The notes under the pieces were generated by a model, which was not told where the DNA came from, ran no database searches, and worked only from the letters and a program-made list of their open reading frames with translations. A stretch of 5,887 nucleotides of DNA from Chloroflexia bacterium. GTDB lineage: Bacteria > Chloroflexota > Chloroflexia > Thermomicrobiales > JALYUS01. The stretch's first letter is position 1. The number at the start of each line of letters is the position of its first letter. This document shows, in pieces, positions 1-4,787 of this stretch. Location of the stretch: the NCBI GenBank assembly GCA_025928215.1, contig JAICJW010000292.1, positions 1-5,887 of the forward strand, in the 5' to 3' direction. The translations under genes were made by a program, and so were the position numbers.

Positions 1-194
1 GGGCTGCAGGCGCCGAGGATCCGGTAGGGGCCGCGCTCGACCCCGAGCTTCTCTTTCAGCGTGCTCGCGACGTCGATCTCGGTGAGGACGCCGAACCCTT
101 CCGCCTTGAGCGCCGCCTTCGTCCGTTCGAGGGCCACATCGAAGGGGAGTGCGAGTGTTGTATCGAACCCGTAGGATTGGTGTGTCGTTGCCAT
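1..194 (-). CDS. DUF302 family protein, 3' end cut by the window edge
   Basis: The first 64 residues of a minus-strand gene are present, starting MATTHQSYGFDTTL. The rest lies beyond base 1. A segment reading ALKAEGFGVLTEIDV (about residues 30-44), followed by LKEKLG and then RGPYRILGAC, is the recognisable core of the DUF302 family: small single-domain proteins of roughly 130 residues without a settled biochemical role. The ATG at 194 is preceded by GGGAGGG at good spacing. The gene follows the ArsR gene by 17 bp in the same direction, so the two are almost certainly co-transcribed and DUF302 is probably a repressor target. DUF302 genes often accompany redox, sulfur or metal functions; that role is inference here. 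The family call is by recognition of sequence style, not by a search. Confidence 0.82.
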   Translation of the reverse strand, partial: MATTHQSYGFDTTLALPFDVALERTKAALKAEGFGVLTEIDVASTLKEKLGVERGPYRILGACS

Positions 195-211
195 CGGTCC
201 CTCCCGTCTCA

Positions 212-541
212 TCACCGCGCGATCAGTTCGCGCGTCTCTTCCATCTGCTTCACGAGGATCCCGCGCACGATCGCGCAGGCGTCCAGGATCTCGGGGTAGG
301 CGAGCGCGTAGTGGATCGTCGTCCCCGCCCGCCGGGTCGTGACGATGGTGCGCTGCCGCATCATCGCGAGGTGCTGCGAGACGTTCGCCTGCCGCAGCCC
401 CGTCGCCTCGACCAGTTCGCCGACCGTCCGCTCCCCCGCGCCGATCAGGTGCAGGAGTTCCTGGCGCACGGGGTCGGCCAGCACCTGGCAGAGTTCCGCC
501 TGCAGCGCGTAGAGTTTGCGTTCCCGTTCGTCATCTGCCAT
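212..541 (-). CDS. ArsR-family winged-helix repressor, possible thiol or sulfide sensor
   Basis: This is a 109-residue DNA-binding repressor of the ArsR/SmtB family. Residues 18-35 hold the LADPVRQELLHL helix. Residues 38-62 form the helix-turn-helix, with TVGELVEATGLRQANVSQHL. The beta wing (RRAGTTIHYAL) is at about 70-80, and a C-terminal dimer helix follows. No ELCVCDL metal-binding motif is present. The only cysteines are C18 in the first helix and C89 in the last, which are the two helices that form the ArsR dimer interface, so a thiol-based switch is possible (inference). The start at 541 is preferred over an upstream in-frame ATG at 586 because GGAGG lies 9 bp before it and because the longer form would run through the operator. 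It heads a two-gene unit with DUF302. Confidence 0.92.
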   Translation of the reverse strand: MADDERERKLYALQAELCQVLADPVRQELLHLIGAGERTVGELVEATGLRQANVSQHLAMMRQRTIVTTRRAGTTIHYALAYPEILDACAIVRGILVKQMEETRELIAR

Positions 542-552
542 CTGTAAGTGCC

Positions 553-574
553 TCCATTCGCATATTCGCAATAA
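553..574. promoter_or_regulatory. Putative ArsR operator at arsR
   Basis: Two adjacent 8-mers, ATTCGCAT (556-563) and ATTCGCAA (564-571), form a direct repeat. They also contain an imperfect palindrome centred on ATAT. The stretch is AT-rich in GC-rich surroundings and lies immediately downstream of the arsR -10 element, over the expected transcription start, which is a typical place for a repressor to act. A related element occurs at 4638-4669 upstream of the sulfur-gene remnant. Binding by this ArsR is inferred. Confidence 0.6.
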
Positions 575-576
575 GG

Positions 577-605
577 AATGTATCACGCGGTCGTGCCGTT
601 GTCAA
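577..605 (-). promoter_or_regulatory. Sigma-70 promoter of arsR-DUF302
   Basis: Read on the minus strand, TTGACA (605-600) is followed after exactly 17 bp by TACATT (582-577). The -35 is perfect, the -10 matches 4 of 6 consensus positions, and the spacing is optimal. Transcription would start near 570, inside the ATTCGCAT repeat, and run into arsR at 541. Confidence 0.8.
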
Positions 606-612
606 GGGATGA

Positions 613-627
613 GCGGGCCACGCCCGC
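613..627. repeat. Small GC inverted repeat between the divergent promoters
   Basis: GCGGGC (613-618) and GCCCGC (622-627) are perfect 6-bp arms around a 3-base loop. The element lies upstream of the arsR -35 and of the divergent promoter at 670. It could be a spacer hairpin or chance in GC-rich DNA. Apart from this element, I see nothing else between 606 and 669. Confidence 0.3.
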
Positions 628-669
628 CCCACGGCGATCGCAACGGGAGTGTCGCGGCGCATGCCGCCG

Positions 670-704
670 TTGTCACACGTTTGTGACGGCGCCGGCCGTA
701 TTGT
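670..704 (+). promoter_or_regulatory. PhoB-box-like promoter of the two-component operon
   Basis: TTGTCAC (670-676) and TTGTGAC (681-687) are direct 7-mers separated by 4 bp, giving an 11-bp period. This is the half-site layout of PhoB/OmpR-family regulators (PhoB consensus CTGTCAT-N4-CTGTCAT). Exactly 11 bp further on lies TATTGT (699-704), a fair -10, with no conventional -35 at 17 bp. This matches activator-dependent promoters in which the regulator site replaces the -35. Two other promoters in the window share the geometry. The likely product is the leader plus the response-regulator and kinase mRNA, possibly autoregulated. Confidence 0.6.
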
Positions 705-723
705 GGCGTTGGGAGCGTATGGC

Positions 724-884
724 ATGGCGGATTATCTGATCATCGCGTTCTTCTGCTCACCTTCCTCGGCATCGGGCTGGCGTCCGTCTTCATGATCGCC
801 GCCGAGGAGCGGCGCCAGCGCCCTGCCCCGGCGCGGCGTGATGCGCCGCGTGCAACGGCCGCTATCAGTCGGCATGGACGATGA
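724..884 (+). pseudogene. Tiny single-span membrane protein ORF broken by an apparent 1-base frameshift
   Basis: An ATG at 724, 8 bp after GGGAG (711-715), opens MADYLIIAFF, but this frame becomes non-hydrophobic and stops at 795. From about 750 another frame reads LLTFLGIGLASVFMIAAEERRQRP and continues to a stop at 882-884. Joined, they give a roughly 53-residue protein with one membrane helix followed by a basic, Arg-rich tail, which is a sensible small membrane protein. The second frame has no good start of its own. One base missing near TTCTTCTGCTC (748-758) would explain the break, as would a sequencing error or, less likely, programmed frameshifting. It lies between the promoter at 670-704 and the response regulator, so it would be the first cistron of that transcript. 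Function is unknown. Confidence 0.4.
832..850 (+). repeat. Inverted repeat in the leader of the two-component operon
   Basis: CGCGGCG (832-838) and CGCCGCG (844-850) are perfect 7-bp arms around a 5-base loop. The hairpin lies 61 bp before the response-regulator start, inside the Arg-rich tail of the broken small ORF. No T-run follows, so it is not an obvious terminator. It may simply reflect GC-rich codons. Confidence 0.35.
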
Positions 885-911
885 CCGCATGGCGGCGTGA
901 TTGGTGGAGAG

Positions 912-1622
912 ATGAGCACCATACCGGAGAAGCGACGCATCCTGATCGTGGACGACGAGCGGCCCCTGCGCGATCTCGTGGCGGGCTATCTGCGCCGCGA
1001 AGGGTATGACGTGCTCGCGGCCGCCGATGGCCCGACGGCGCTCGACATCGCGCGCGCCTCGCGTCCCGATCTCGTCATCCTCGACGTGATGCTGCCCGGA
1101 TTGGACGGCGTCGAGGTCTGCCGGCGGCTGCGCCAGTTCTCCGACGCCTACGTGCTGATGCTCACCGCGCGGACGGAGGAGATCGACAAGATCGTCGGGT
1201 TATCCGTTGGTGCCGACGACTATGTGACCAAGCCCTTCAGCCCGCGCGAACTCGTCGCACGGGTCAAGGCGCTCTTCCGTCGGCCACATTCCGGTGGCGG
1301 CGAGCCGAATGAACCGCCCGTATGCCGGTTCGGAGCCCTCGTGATAGACGAGGGGCGACACGAGGTGAGCAAGTACGGCCGAACGCTGGCACTCACCGCC
1401 CGCGAGTTCGCCCTCCTGTCGACGCTGGCGGCGCATCCCAAGAGGGTCTTTTCGCGATCTCAGCTACTCGAACATGTCTGGGGCCAGGAATATTACGACG
1501 ATCACGTCGTGGATGTTCATGTCGCCAATCTGCGCAAGAAGATTGAGGACGACCCCGCCCGCCCCATCTACATCGAGACGGTCCGGGGCGTCGGCTACCG
1601 CTTCGGCATGGAAGCGGGCTGA
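912..1622 (+). CDS. OmpR/PhoB-family response regulator
   Basis: This 236-residue cytoplasmic transcription factor receives phosphate from the downstream kinase. The receiver domain (about 9-122) has the acidic pair D14/D15, the phospho-acceptor D58 in LVILDVMLPG, the switch residue T85 and the conserved K107 before PF. A Gly/Pro-rich linker at 126-136 leads to a winged-helix DNA-binding domain (about 138-233), with the recognition helix at about 196-212 and the terminal VRGVGYRF motif. All key residues are present and the length is normal. ATG 912 is preferred to GTG 897 because the protein then begins just before RRILIVDDE; the purine-rich GGTGGAG before it is close but usable, and GTG 897 has no ribosome site. 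The histidine kinase starts 4 bp after the stop. The tandem 11-bp-period repeats at 670 and 2766 suit this family. Closest style is PhoP/MprA-type; the signal is not known. Confidence 0.95.
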   Translation: MSTIPEKRRILIVDDERPLRDLVAGYLRREGYDVLAAADGPTALDIARASRPDLVILDVMLPGLDGVEVCRRLRQFSDAYVLMLTARTEEIDKIVGLSVGADDYVTKPFSPRELVARVKALFRRPHSGGGEPNEPPVCRFGALVIDEGRHEVSKYGRTLALTAREFALLSTLAAHPKRVFSRSQLLEHVWGQEYYDDHVVDVHVANLRKKIEDDPARPIYIETVRGVGYRFGMEAG

Positions 1623-1626
1623 ACAG

Positions 1627-2751
1627 ATGGGCTGGCTGCGGGCGAACCTGCGCGTCAAACTCCTCCTCTCCTATCTCCTCACCGTGCTCGTCGGCGGCGT
1701 CACGCTCTTCATCGCGGCACAGCTCGTCGCGCCCTCGTTCTTCGCCCAGCACATGGCGCGGATGATGGGCGGTCGCCCCATGATGGGCAGCGTGACCGCT
1801 GCGGATCCCTCGCTGGACCGCGCCTTCCGGGACTCGTTGATGCAGGCGCTCCTCGTCGGGGGTGGCGTGGCGGCGTTGGTCGCGGTGATCGTCAGCCTCT
1901 TCGTCGCGCAGCAGATTGCGCGACCGGTGCAACGGATGCTCGCGGCGACCCGCCGGATCGCGTCGGGCCATTACGCCGAGCGCGTGCCCATTGAACCCGG
2001 CAACGCGGGCGATGAGATCGGGCATCTCGCGGAGAGCTTCAACGAGATGGCGACATCACTGGAGCAGACGGAGCGGCGGCGCCTCGACCTGATCGGCGAC
2101 ATCAGCCACGAGTTGCGCACGCCGATCGCCACGATAGAGGGCTACCTGGAAGGGTTGCTCGACGGCGTCGTCGAGCCATCCGCGCAGACGTGGGCACTGC
2201 TCCACGATGAGGCGGGCCGGCTGCGGCGCCTCGTTGAGGACTTGCAGCAACTCTCCCGCGCCGAGGCACGCCAGATCACGCTCGCGATCCGTCCCATAGC
2301 GTCCGCGGCGATCGTCGCGCGGACGCTCGACCGGCTCCGACCGCAGTTCGACGAGAAAGGGCTCACCCTACGGAGCGAGATGCCGAGTGACCTGCCGCCG
2401 GTCGCGGCGGACGAGGATCGGGCGGTGCAGGTCCTGACCAATCTGCTCATCAACGCGCTCCGCTACACCCCCGTGCCGGGTGACGTCACGCTCGCAGTCA
2501 CCCACACGGGCGATGCCGTGACCTTCGCGATCGCGGATACCGGGATCGGCTTCGCGCCCGAGCAAGCACCGCAGCTCTTCGATCGCTTCTACCGCGTGGA
2601 CAAGTCCCGCTCGCGGGCGCTGGGCGGCTCGGGGATCGGCCTGACGATCGCCCGCGCCCTCGTCGAGGCGATGCACGGCCACATCTCCGCCACCTCCGCC
2701 GGGCCGGGCCAAGGCAGCACCTTCGCCTTTACGCTCCCCGTCGCCGCCTGA
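1627..2751 (+). CDS. Sensor histidine kinase with a Met-rich extracytoplasmic loop
   Basis: This is a 374-residue membrane kinase, partner of the regulator 4 bp upstream. TM1 spans about 12-33. A short extracytoplasmic loop (about 34-70) carries FFAQHMARMMGGRPMMG, and TM2 is about 72-95. A HAMP domain covers about 96-148. The DISHELRTP box has the phospho-acceptor H161. The ATP-binding domain has N276 in TNLLINALRY, the G1 box DTGIGF (304-309), an F-box near 318-322 and the G2 box GGSGIGL (333-339). All catalytic motifs are intact. The loop is too small for a folded sensor domain, and H42, M43, M46, M47, M52 and M53 make a plausible soft-metal site for Cu(I) or Ag(I) (inference). The first Met after the regulator stop is at 1627; the reading frame is open further upstream, but that extension overlaps the regulator. 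The ribosome site is weak, suggesting translational coupling. Confidence 0.95.
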   Translation: MGWLRANLRVKLLLSYLLTVLVGGVTLFIAAQLVAPSFFAQHMARMMGGRPMMGSVTAADPSLDRAFRDSLMQALLVGGGVAALVAVIVSLFVAQQIARPVQRMLAATRRIASGHYAERVPIEPGNAGDEIGHLAESFNEMATSLEQTERRRLDLIGDISHELRTPIATIEGYLEGLLDGVVEPSAQTWALLHDEAGRLRRLVEDLQQLSRAEARQITLAIRPIASAAIVARTLDRLRPQFDEKGLTLRSEMPSDLPPVAADEDRAVQVLTNLLINALRYTPVPGDVTLAVTHTGDAVTFAIADTGIGFAPEQAPQLFDRFYRVDKSRSRALGGSGIGLTIARALVEAMHGHISATSAGPGQGSTFAFTLPVAA

Positions 2752-2765
2752 TACCCCGACGATTT

Positions 2766-2806
2766 CTTGATCGCATCTTAATCTAGCCACGCATGAACGC
2801 TTGATC
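2766..2806 (+). promoter_or_regulatory. Tandem CTTRATC repeats and putative promoter of the SHOCT/PepSY unit
   Basis: CTTGATC (2766-2772) and CTTAATC (2777-2783) are direct 7-mers with an 11-bp period, and a third identical CTTGATC sits at 2800-2806. The spacing fits OmpR-family dimers, and the site follows the two-component genes directly. TTGATC at 2801 could serve as a -35, with a weak -10-like GATCAG at 2824-2829, 17 bp later; that would give a start near 2836 and a short leader before the ribosome site at 2851. The half-site differs from the TTGTCAC type seen elsewhere in the window. Confidence 0.5.
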
Positions 2807-2862
2807 TTGCCGCCCTACAGTGGGATCAGAAACGATGAGATGCCACCAAAGGAGGCAACGCG

Positions 2863-3123
2863 ATGATGGGCAACTATGGACGGTGGGGCGGGATGGGATG
2901 GTTCGGCGGCCTGATGATGCTGCTGTTCATGGTCGCGCTCATCCTGCTCGTCGTCTGGGCGGTCCGCGCGCTCTTCCCCACACCACGCCGCGATGAGCGG
3001 GGCACGGCACTCGCCGTCCTCCAGCGGCGCTACGCGGCGGGGGAGATCAGCGCGGCGGAGTATGAACAGGCACGGCGGCTCCTCGACGGAGTCGCGGCGC
3101 AGCGGCACCATGGAAGCAGCTAG
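2863..3123 (+). CDS. Small membrane protein with a C-terminal SHOCT domain
   Basis: This 86-residue protein has an N-terminus rich in Met, Gly and Trp (MMGNYGRWGGMGWFGG), one membrane helix at about 16-37 (LMMLLFMVALILLVVWAVRAL), a short basic linker, and a SHOCT motif at about 48-76 (LAVLQRRYAAGEISAAEYEQARRLL). SHOCT domains are short helical segments, typically at protein ends and thought to mediate oligomerisation. GGAGG at 2851-2855, 7 bp before the ATG, gives a strong start. The next gene begins about 10 bp after the stop and uses a ribosome site that overlaps it, so the two are translated from one mRNA. Its position after the sensor genes suggests an envelope response role, and the Met/Trp-rich outer tail may contact a metal. 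That function is inference. Confidence 0.9.
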   Translation: MMGNYGRWGGMGWFGGLMMLLFMVALILLVVWAVRALFPTPRRDERGTALAVLQRRYAAGEISAAEYEQARRLLDGVAAQRHHGSS

Positions 3124-3133
3124 GAGGCACATG

Positions 3134-3910
3134 ATGAAAGCACGGATGTTTGGGTGGGTCATCGCCGGGTTCGTCGCCCTGACGCTCGCGATCGGCGGGA
3201 CGGGTCTGGCGCTGGCGCAAGGACCGAATGGGATGACGGGTGGCAATGGCCCGAACGGCGCAGGCTATCCCGGCATGGGGCCGGGCGGCATGATGGGTGG
3301 CTCGGGTTCGTACAGTGGCTACAGTGGCATGATGAACGGGAGCGGACCGTTCGCGGGCGGGGCTGGGATGATGGGCGGGCGCGGGCCGATGGGAGGCTAC
3401 GCGACAAACGGCACCGAGCAGCCGGTCACGAGCCTCGATCAGGCGCAGCAGGCGGTGCAGGCCTACCTCGATCGCTATGGAAACGCGAACCTGGCCGTGG
3501 ACGAGGTGATGGAGTTCCAGCAGAACTTCTACGCGATCGTCAAGGAGAAGGACACCGCCACGAAAGCTTTCGAGGTGTTGGTTGACCGGAACACCGGCAC
3601 CGTCTTCCCCGAATATGGCCCGAACATGATATGGAACACGAAGTACGGGATGATGCACTGGCAGAACAGTAGCACGCAACCGCTGACGGTCTCGCCGGAG
3701 CAGGCTACGCAGATTGCGGGGCAGTGGCTGGTGCAGAACCAGCCGGGCGCGATGACCGAGACGCCGGACACGTTCTACGGCTACTACACGCTGCATATCA
3801 TGAAGGGCGGCAAAGTGACCGGGATGCTCTCGGTGAACGGCTACACCGGCCAGGTCTGGTACCACACCTGGCACGGCGCCTTCATCGGGATGAAGGAGGC
3901 CGGTGCCTGA
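3134..3910 (+). CDS. Exported Met/Gly-rich protein with two PepSY-like repeats
   Basis: This 258-residue secreted or membrane-tethered protein begins with a signal peptide (residues 1-28; hydrophobic core 8-20, likely cut after GLALA). Residues 30-92 are low-complexity Gly/Met/Ser, with MMGG units at 53-56 and 79-82. Two similar alpha/beta units follow at about 98-162 and 184-246. Each has an SLDQAQQ or SPEQATQ helix and a later strand ending in NTGTV or YTGQV, which resembles tandem PepSY domains. Met and His cluster in YGMMHWQ (171-177) and near H221, M223, H244 and H247. GGAGG at 3123-3127 is 6 bp from ATG 3134 but only 3 bp from ATG 3131, so I prefer 3134; the alternative adds one Met. 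Context suggests a periplasmic or surface metal-binding effector of the neighbouring sensor. Binding is not shown. Confidence 0.88.
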   Translation: MKARMFGWVIAGFVALTLAIGGTGLALAQGPNGMTGGNGPNGAGYPGMGPGGMMGGSGSYSGYSGMMNGSGPFAGGAGMMGGRGPMGGYATNGTEQPVTSLDQAQQAVQAYLDRYGNANLAVDEVMEFQQNFYAIVKEKDTATKAFEVLVDRNTGTVFPEYGPNMIWNTKYGMMHWQNSSTQPLTVSPEQATQIAGQWLVQNQPGAMTETPDTFYGYYTLHIMKGGKVTGMLSVNGYTGQVWYHTWHGAFIGMKEAGA

Positions 3911-3949
3911 ACCCGCTTCCCGCGACGTCCATACTTGGCGACGAATGTT

Positions 3950-3979
3950 CGGATCGGGCGATGCGGAACGCCCGATCCG
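3950..3979 (+). terminator. Terminator-like hairpin after the PepSY gene
   Basis: CGGATCGGGCG (3950-3960) and CGCCCGATCCG (3969-3979) are perfect 11-bp arms around an 8-base loop, 39 bp after the stop. A second hairpin follows at 3984-4002 (GGTGCG / CGCACC, 7-base loop). There is only a poor T-stretch after either, so this is a strong hairpin but not a textbook intrinsic terminator. Its position between the two plus-strand units supports transcript ending or 3' stabilisation. Confidence 0.65.
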
Positions 3980-4041
3980 TCTCGGTGCGCGTCCGCCGCA
4001 CCTCGCGGATTGGCACGCTGCCGCAACGATTCGCCCCATGG

Positions 4042-4076
4042 TTGTCACGCGTCTGTCATGCCCCTTCGTCTAGGCT
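4042..4076 (+). promoter_or_regulatory. PhoB-box-like promoter of the stress-protein-like gene
   Basis: TTGTCAC (4042-4048) and CTGTCAT (4053-4059) are direct 7-mers with an 11-bp period; the second equals the PhoB consensus half-site. After exactly 11 bp comes TAGGCT (4071-4076), a weak -10. This gives a start near 4083 and about 40 nt of leader before the ATG at 4123. The layout matches the promoter at 670-704 base for base in spacing. Confidence 0.6.
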
Positions 4077-4122
4077 TCCGGAGAATGGCACGCCGCGGTG
4101 ATATTCCGGATGGAGGGGAGAG

Positions 4123-4575
4123 ATGGAGAACTCGGCACGAGGACGCGCTTCCGCGCCGGTCGATGACCCCAGGAAAGAAGACTATTGGCAGCCGGGGGCA
4201 GGGAGCCCGATCAACTACCTGATCGCGTGCTTCGCCGACCGAGCCGCGGCCGACGCGGCCGTCCGGCGGCTGATCGACGCCGGATTCGCGCGCGATGCCA
4301 CCCTGATCCTGGACGGCCCGCCGGCGTATGAGGCGTTGCTGCGAGCCGAACAGGACGATGCGCGCTATCGCTGCGCGCTGGCGTTCGAGGAACTCTTCAC
4401 CGATCCGCGCATCCAGCGCGGGGCGTACTACGAGGAGCTGCGGCAAGGCCGGACGGTGATCCTCGTCCACGCGCCCGGCGCGGAGAGCAAGGAGCGCGCA
4501 GTCGGGATCGTCAAGCGGGCGGGCGGCAACCATCTCTCGTATCGCGGCCGCTGGCTCCACGAACAAATCCCCTGA
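4123..4575 (+). CDS. Uncharacterised alpha/beta protein resembling general-stress (YflT-like) proteins
   Basis: This is a 150-residue soluble protein with no signal peptide or membrane segment. After a charged, Pro-rich N-terminal tail (1-27), a strand NYLIACF (31-37), a helix DRAAADAAVRRLIDAGF (39-55) and a strand ATLIL (59-63) are followed by a mostly helical middle (67-98). A YYEELRQGRTVILVHAP segment (102-118), a helix (121-133) and a final His-containing tail complete it. The beta-alpha-beta halves, with a helix ending in AGF and a late GRTVILVHA strand, resemble small stress-protein domains that track membrane or osmotic stress. I recognise this only loosely and no catalytic motif is visible. 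The start is clear: GGAGGGGAG lies just before ATG 4123. It is monocistronic under the PhoB-box-like promoter and is probably part of the local stress response. Confidence 0.8.
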   Translation: MENSARGRASAPVDDPRKEDYWQPGAGSPINYLIACFADRAAADAAVRRLIDAGFARDATLILDGPPAYEALLRAEQDDARYRCALAFEELFTDPRIQRGAYYEELRQGRTVILVHAPGAESKERAVGIVKRAGGNHLSYRGRWLHEQIP

Positions 4576-4637
4576 GAGGCGGACCGTGCGGTGCCGTCGA
4601 GGACGTGCGGCGCCAGCCGACGTCGCGAGTCTGATGC

Positions 4638-4669
4638 ATTCTCGTATTCGCATATACAAATATTGAAAC
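4638..4669. promoter_or_regulatory. Putative second ArsR operator, upstream of the sulfur remnant
   Basis: ATTCGCATAT (4646-4655) is identical to ten bases of the operator at arsR (556-565). It sits in an AT-rich stretch that reads as successive 8-mers ATTCTCGT, ATTCGCAT, ATACAAAT and ATTGAAAC. It overlaps the first half-site of the next promoter element. A shared operator would link arsR to the DsrE/SQR locus downstream. Confidence 0.5.
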
Positions 4670-4697
4670 GGTTTTGTCACATCCCCGGCCCGATCGT
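4663..4697 (+). promoter_or_regulatory. PhoB-box-like promoter of the DsrE/SQR remnant
   Basis: TTGAAAC (4663-4669) and TTGTCAC (4674-4680) have an 11-bp period, and GATCGT (4692-4697) sits exactly 11 bp after the second. It is the weakest of the three such promoters because the first half-site and the -10 are degenerate. It directly abuts the ArsR-type operator. The likely start is near 4704. Confidence 0.45.
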
Positions 4698-4702
4698 CAC
4701 GC

Positions 4703-4736
4703 CCCTGCGATGCCCGCAGGGCCATGCTGTGCATGG
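4703..4736 (+). repeat. Two back-to-back perfect hairpins in a 5' leader
   Basis: CCCTGCG/CGCAGGG (4703-4709 and 4715-4721, 5-base loop) is followed without a gap by CCATGC/GCATGG (4722-4727 and 4731-4736, 3-base loop). They would sit at the 5' end of the transcript from the promoter at 4663-4697, about 50 nt before the coding start. An mRNA-stabilising or cis-regulatory structure is possible; no known riboswitch is recognised. Confidence 0.5.
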
Positions 4737-4787
4737 AGGGTGGGAACAGGGAGAGGGCAAGCGCCACCCGCCGGGAAGGATCGGACC

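Noticed and set aside
149..547. Plus-strand frame of 132 codons over the ArsR gene
   Set aside because: It is antisense to a clear winged-helix repressor with its own promoter and ribosome site.
672..687. Palindrome GTCACA-N4-TGTGAC, CRP/FNR-like
   Set aside because: The arms are in the opposite orientation to the CRP site (TGTGA-N6-TCACA). The direct-repeat reading with an 11-bp period recurs at two other promoters and explains it better.
1474..1626. N-terminal extension of the kinase into the regulator gene
   Set aside because: The extension overlaps 149 bp of the regulator in another frame and has no kinase-like sequence; Met 1627 starts just before TM1.
1393..2025. Open frame of 210 codons on the minus strand
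   Set aside because: It lies opposite the response-regulator/kinase junction, whose domains are unmistakable.
2993..3133. N-terminal extension of the PepSY protein upstream of 3134
   Set aside because: It would overlap the SHOCT gene and bury the signal peptide; a strong ribosome site precedes 3134.
3047..4048. Long open frame of 333 codons on the minus strand
   Set aside because: It is antisense to the SHOCT and PepSY genes and rich in Arg/His/Pro as expected of a shadow frame in GC-rich DNA, with no recognisable domain.
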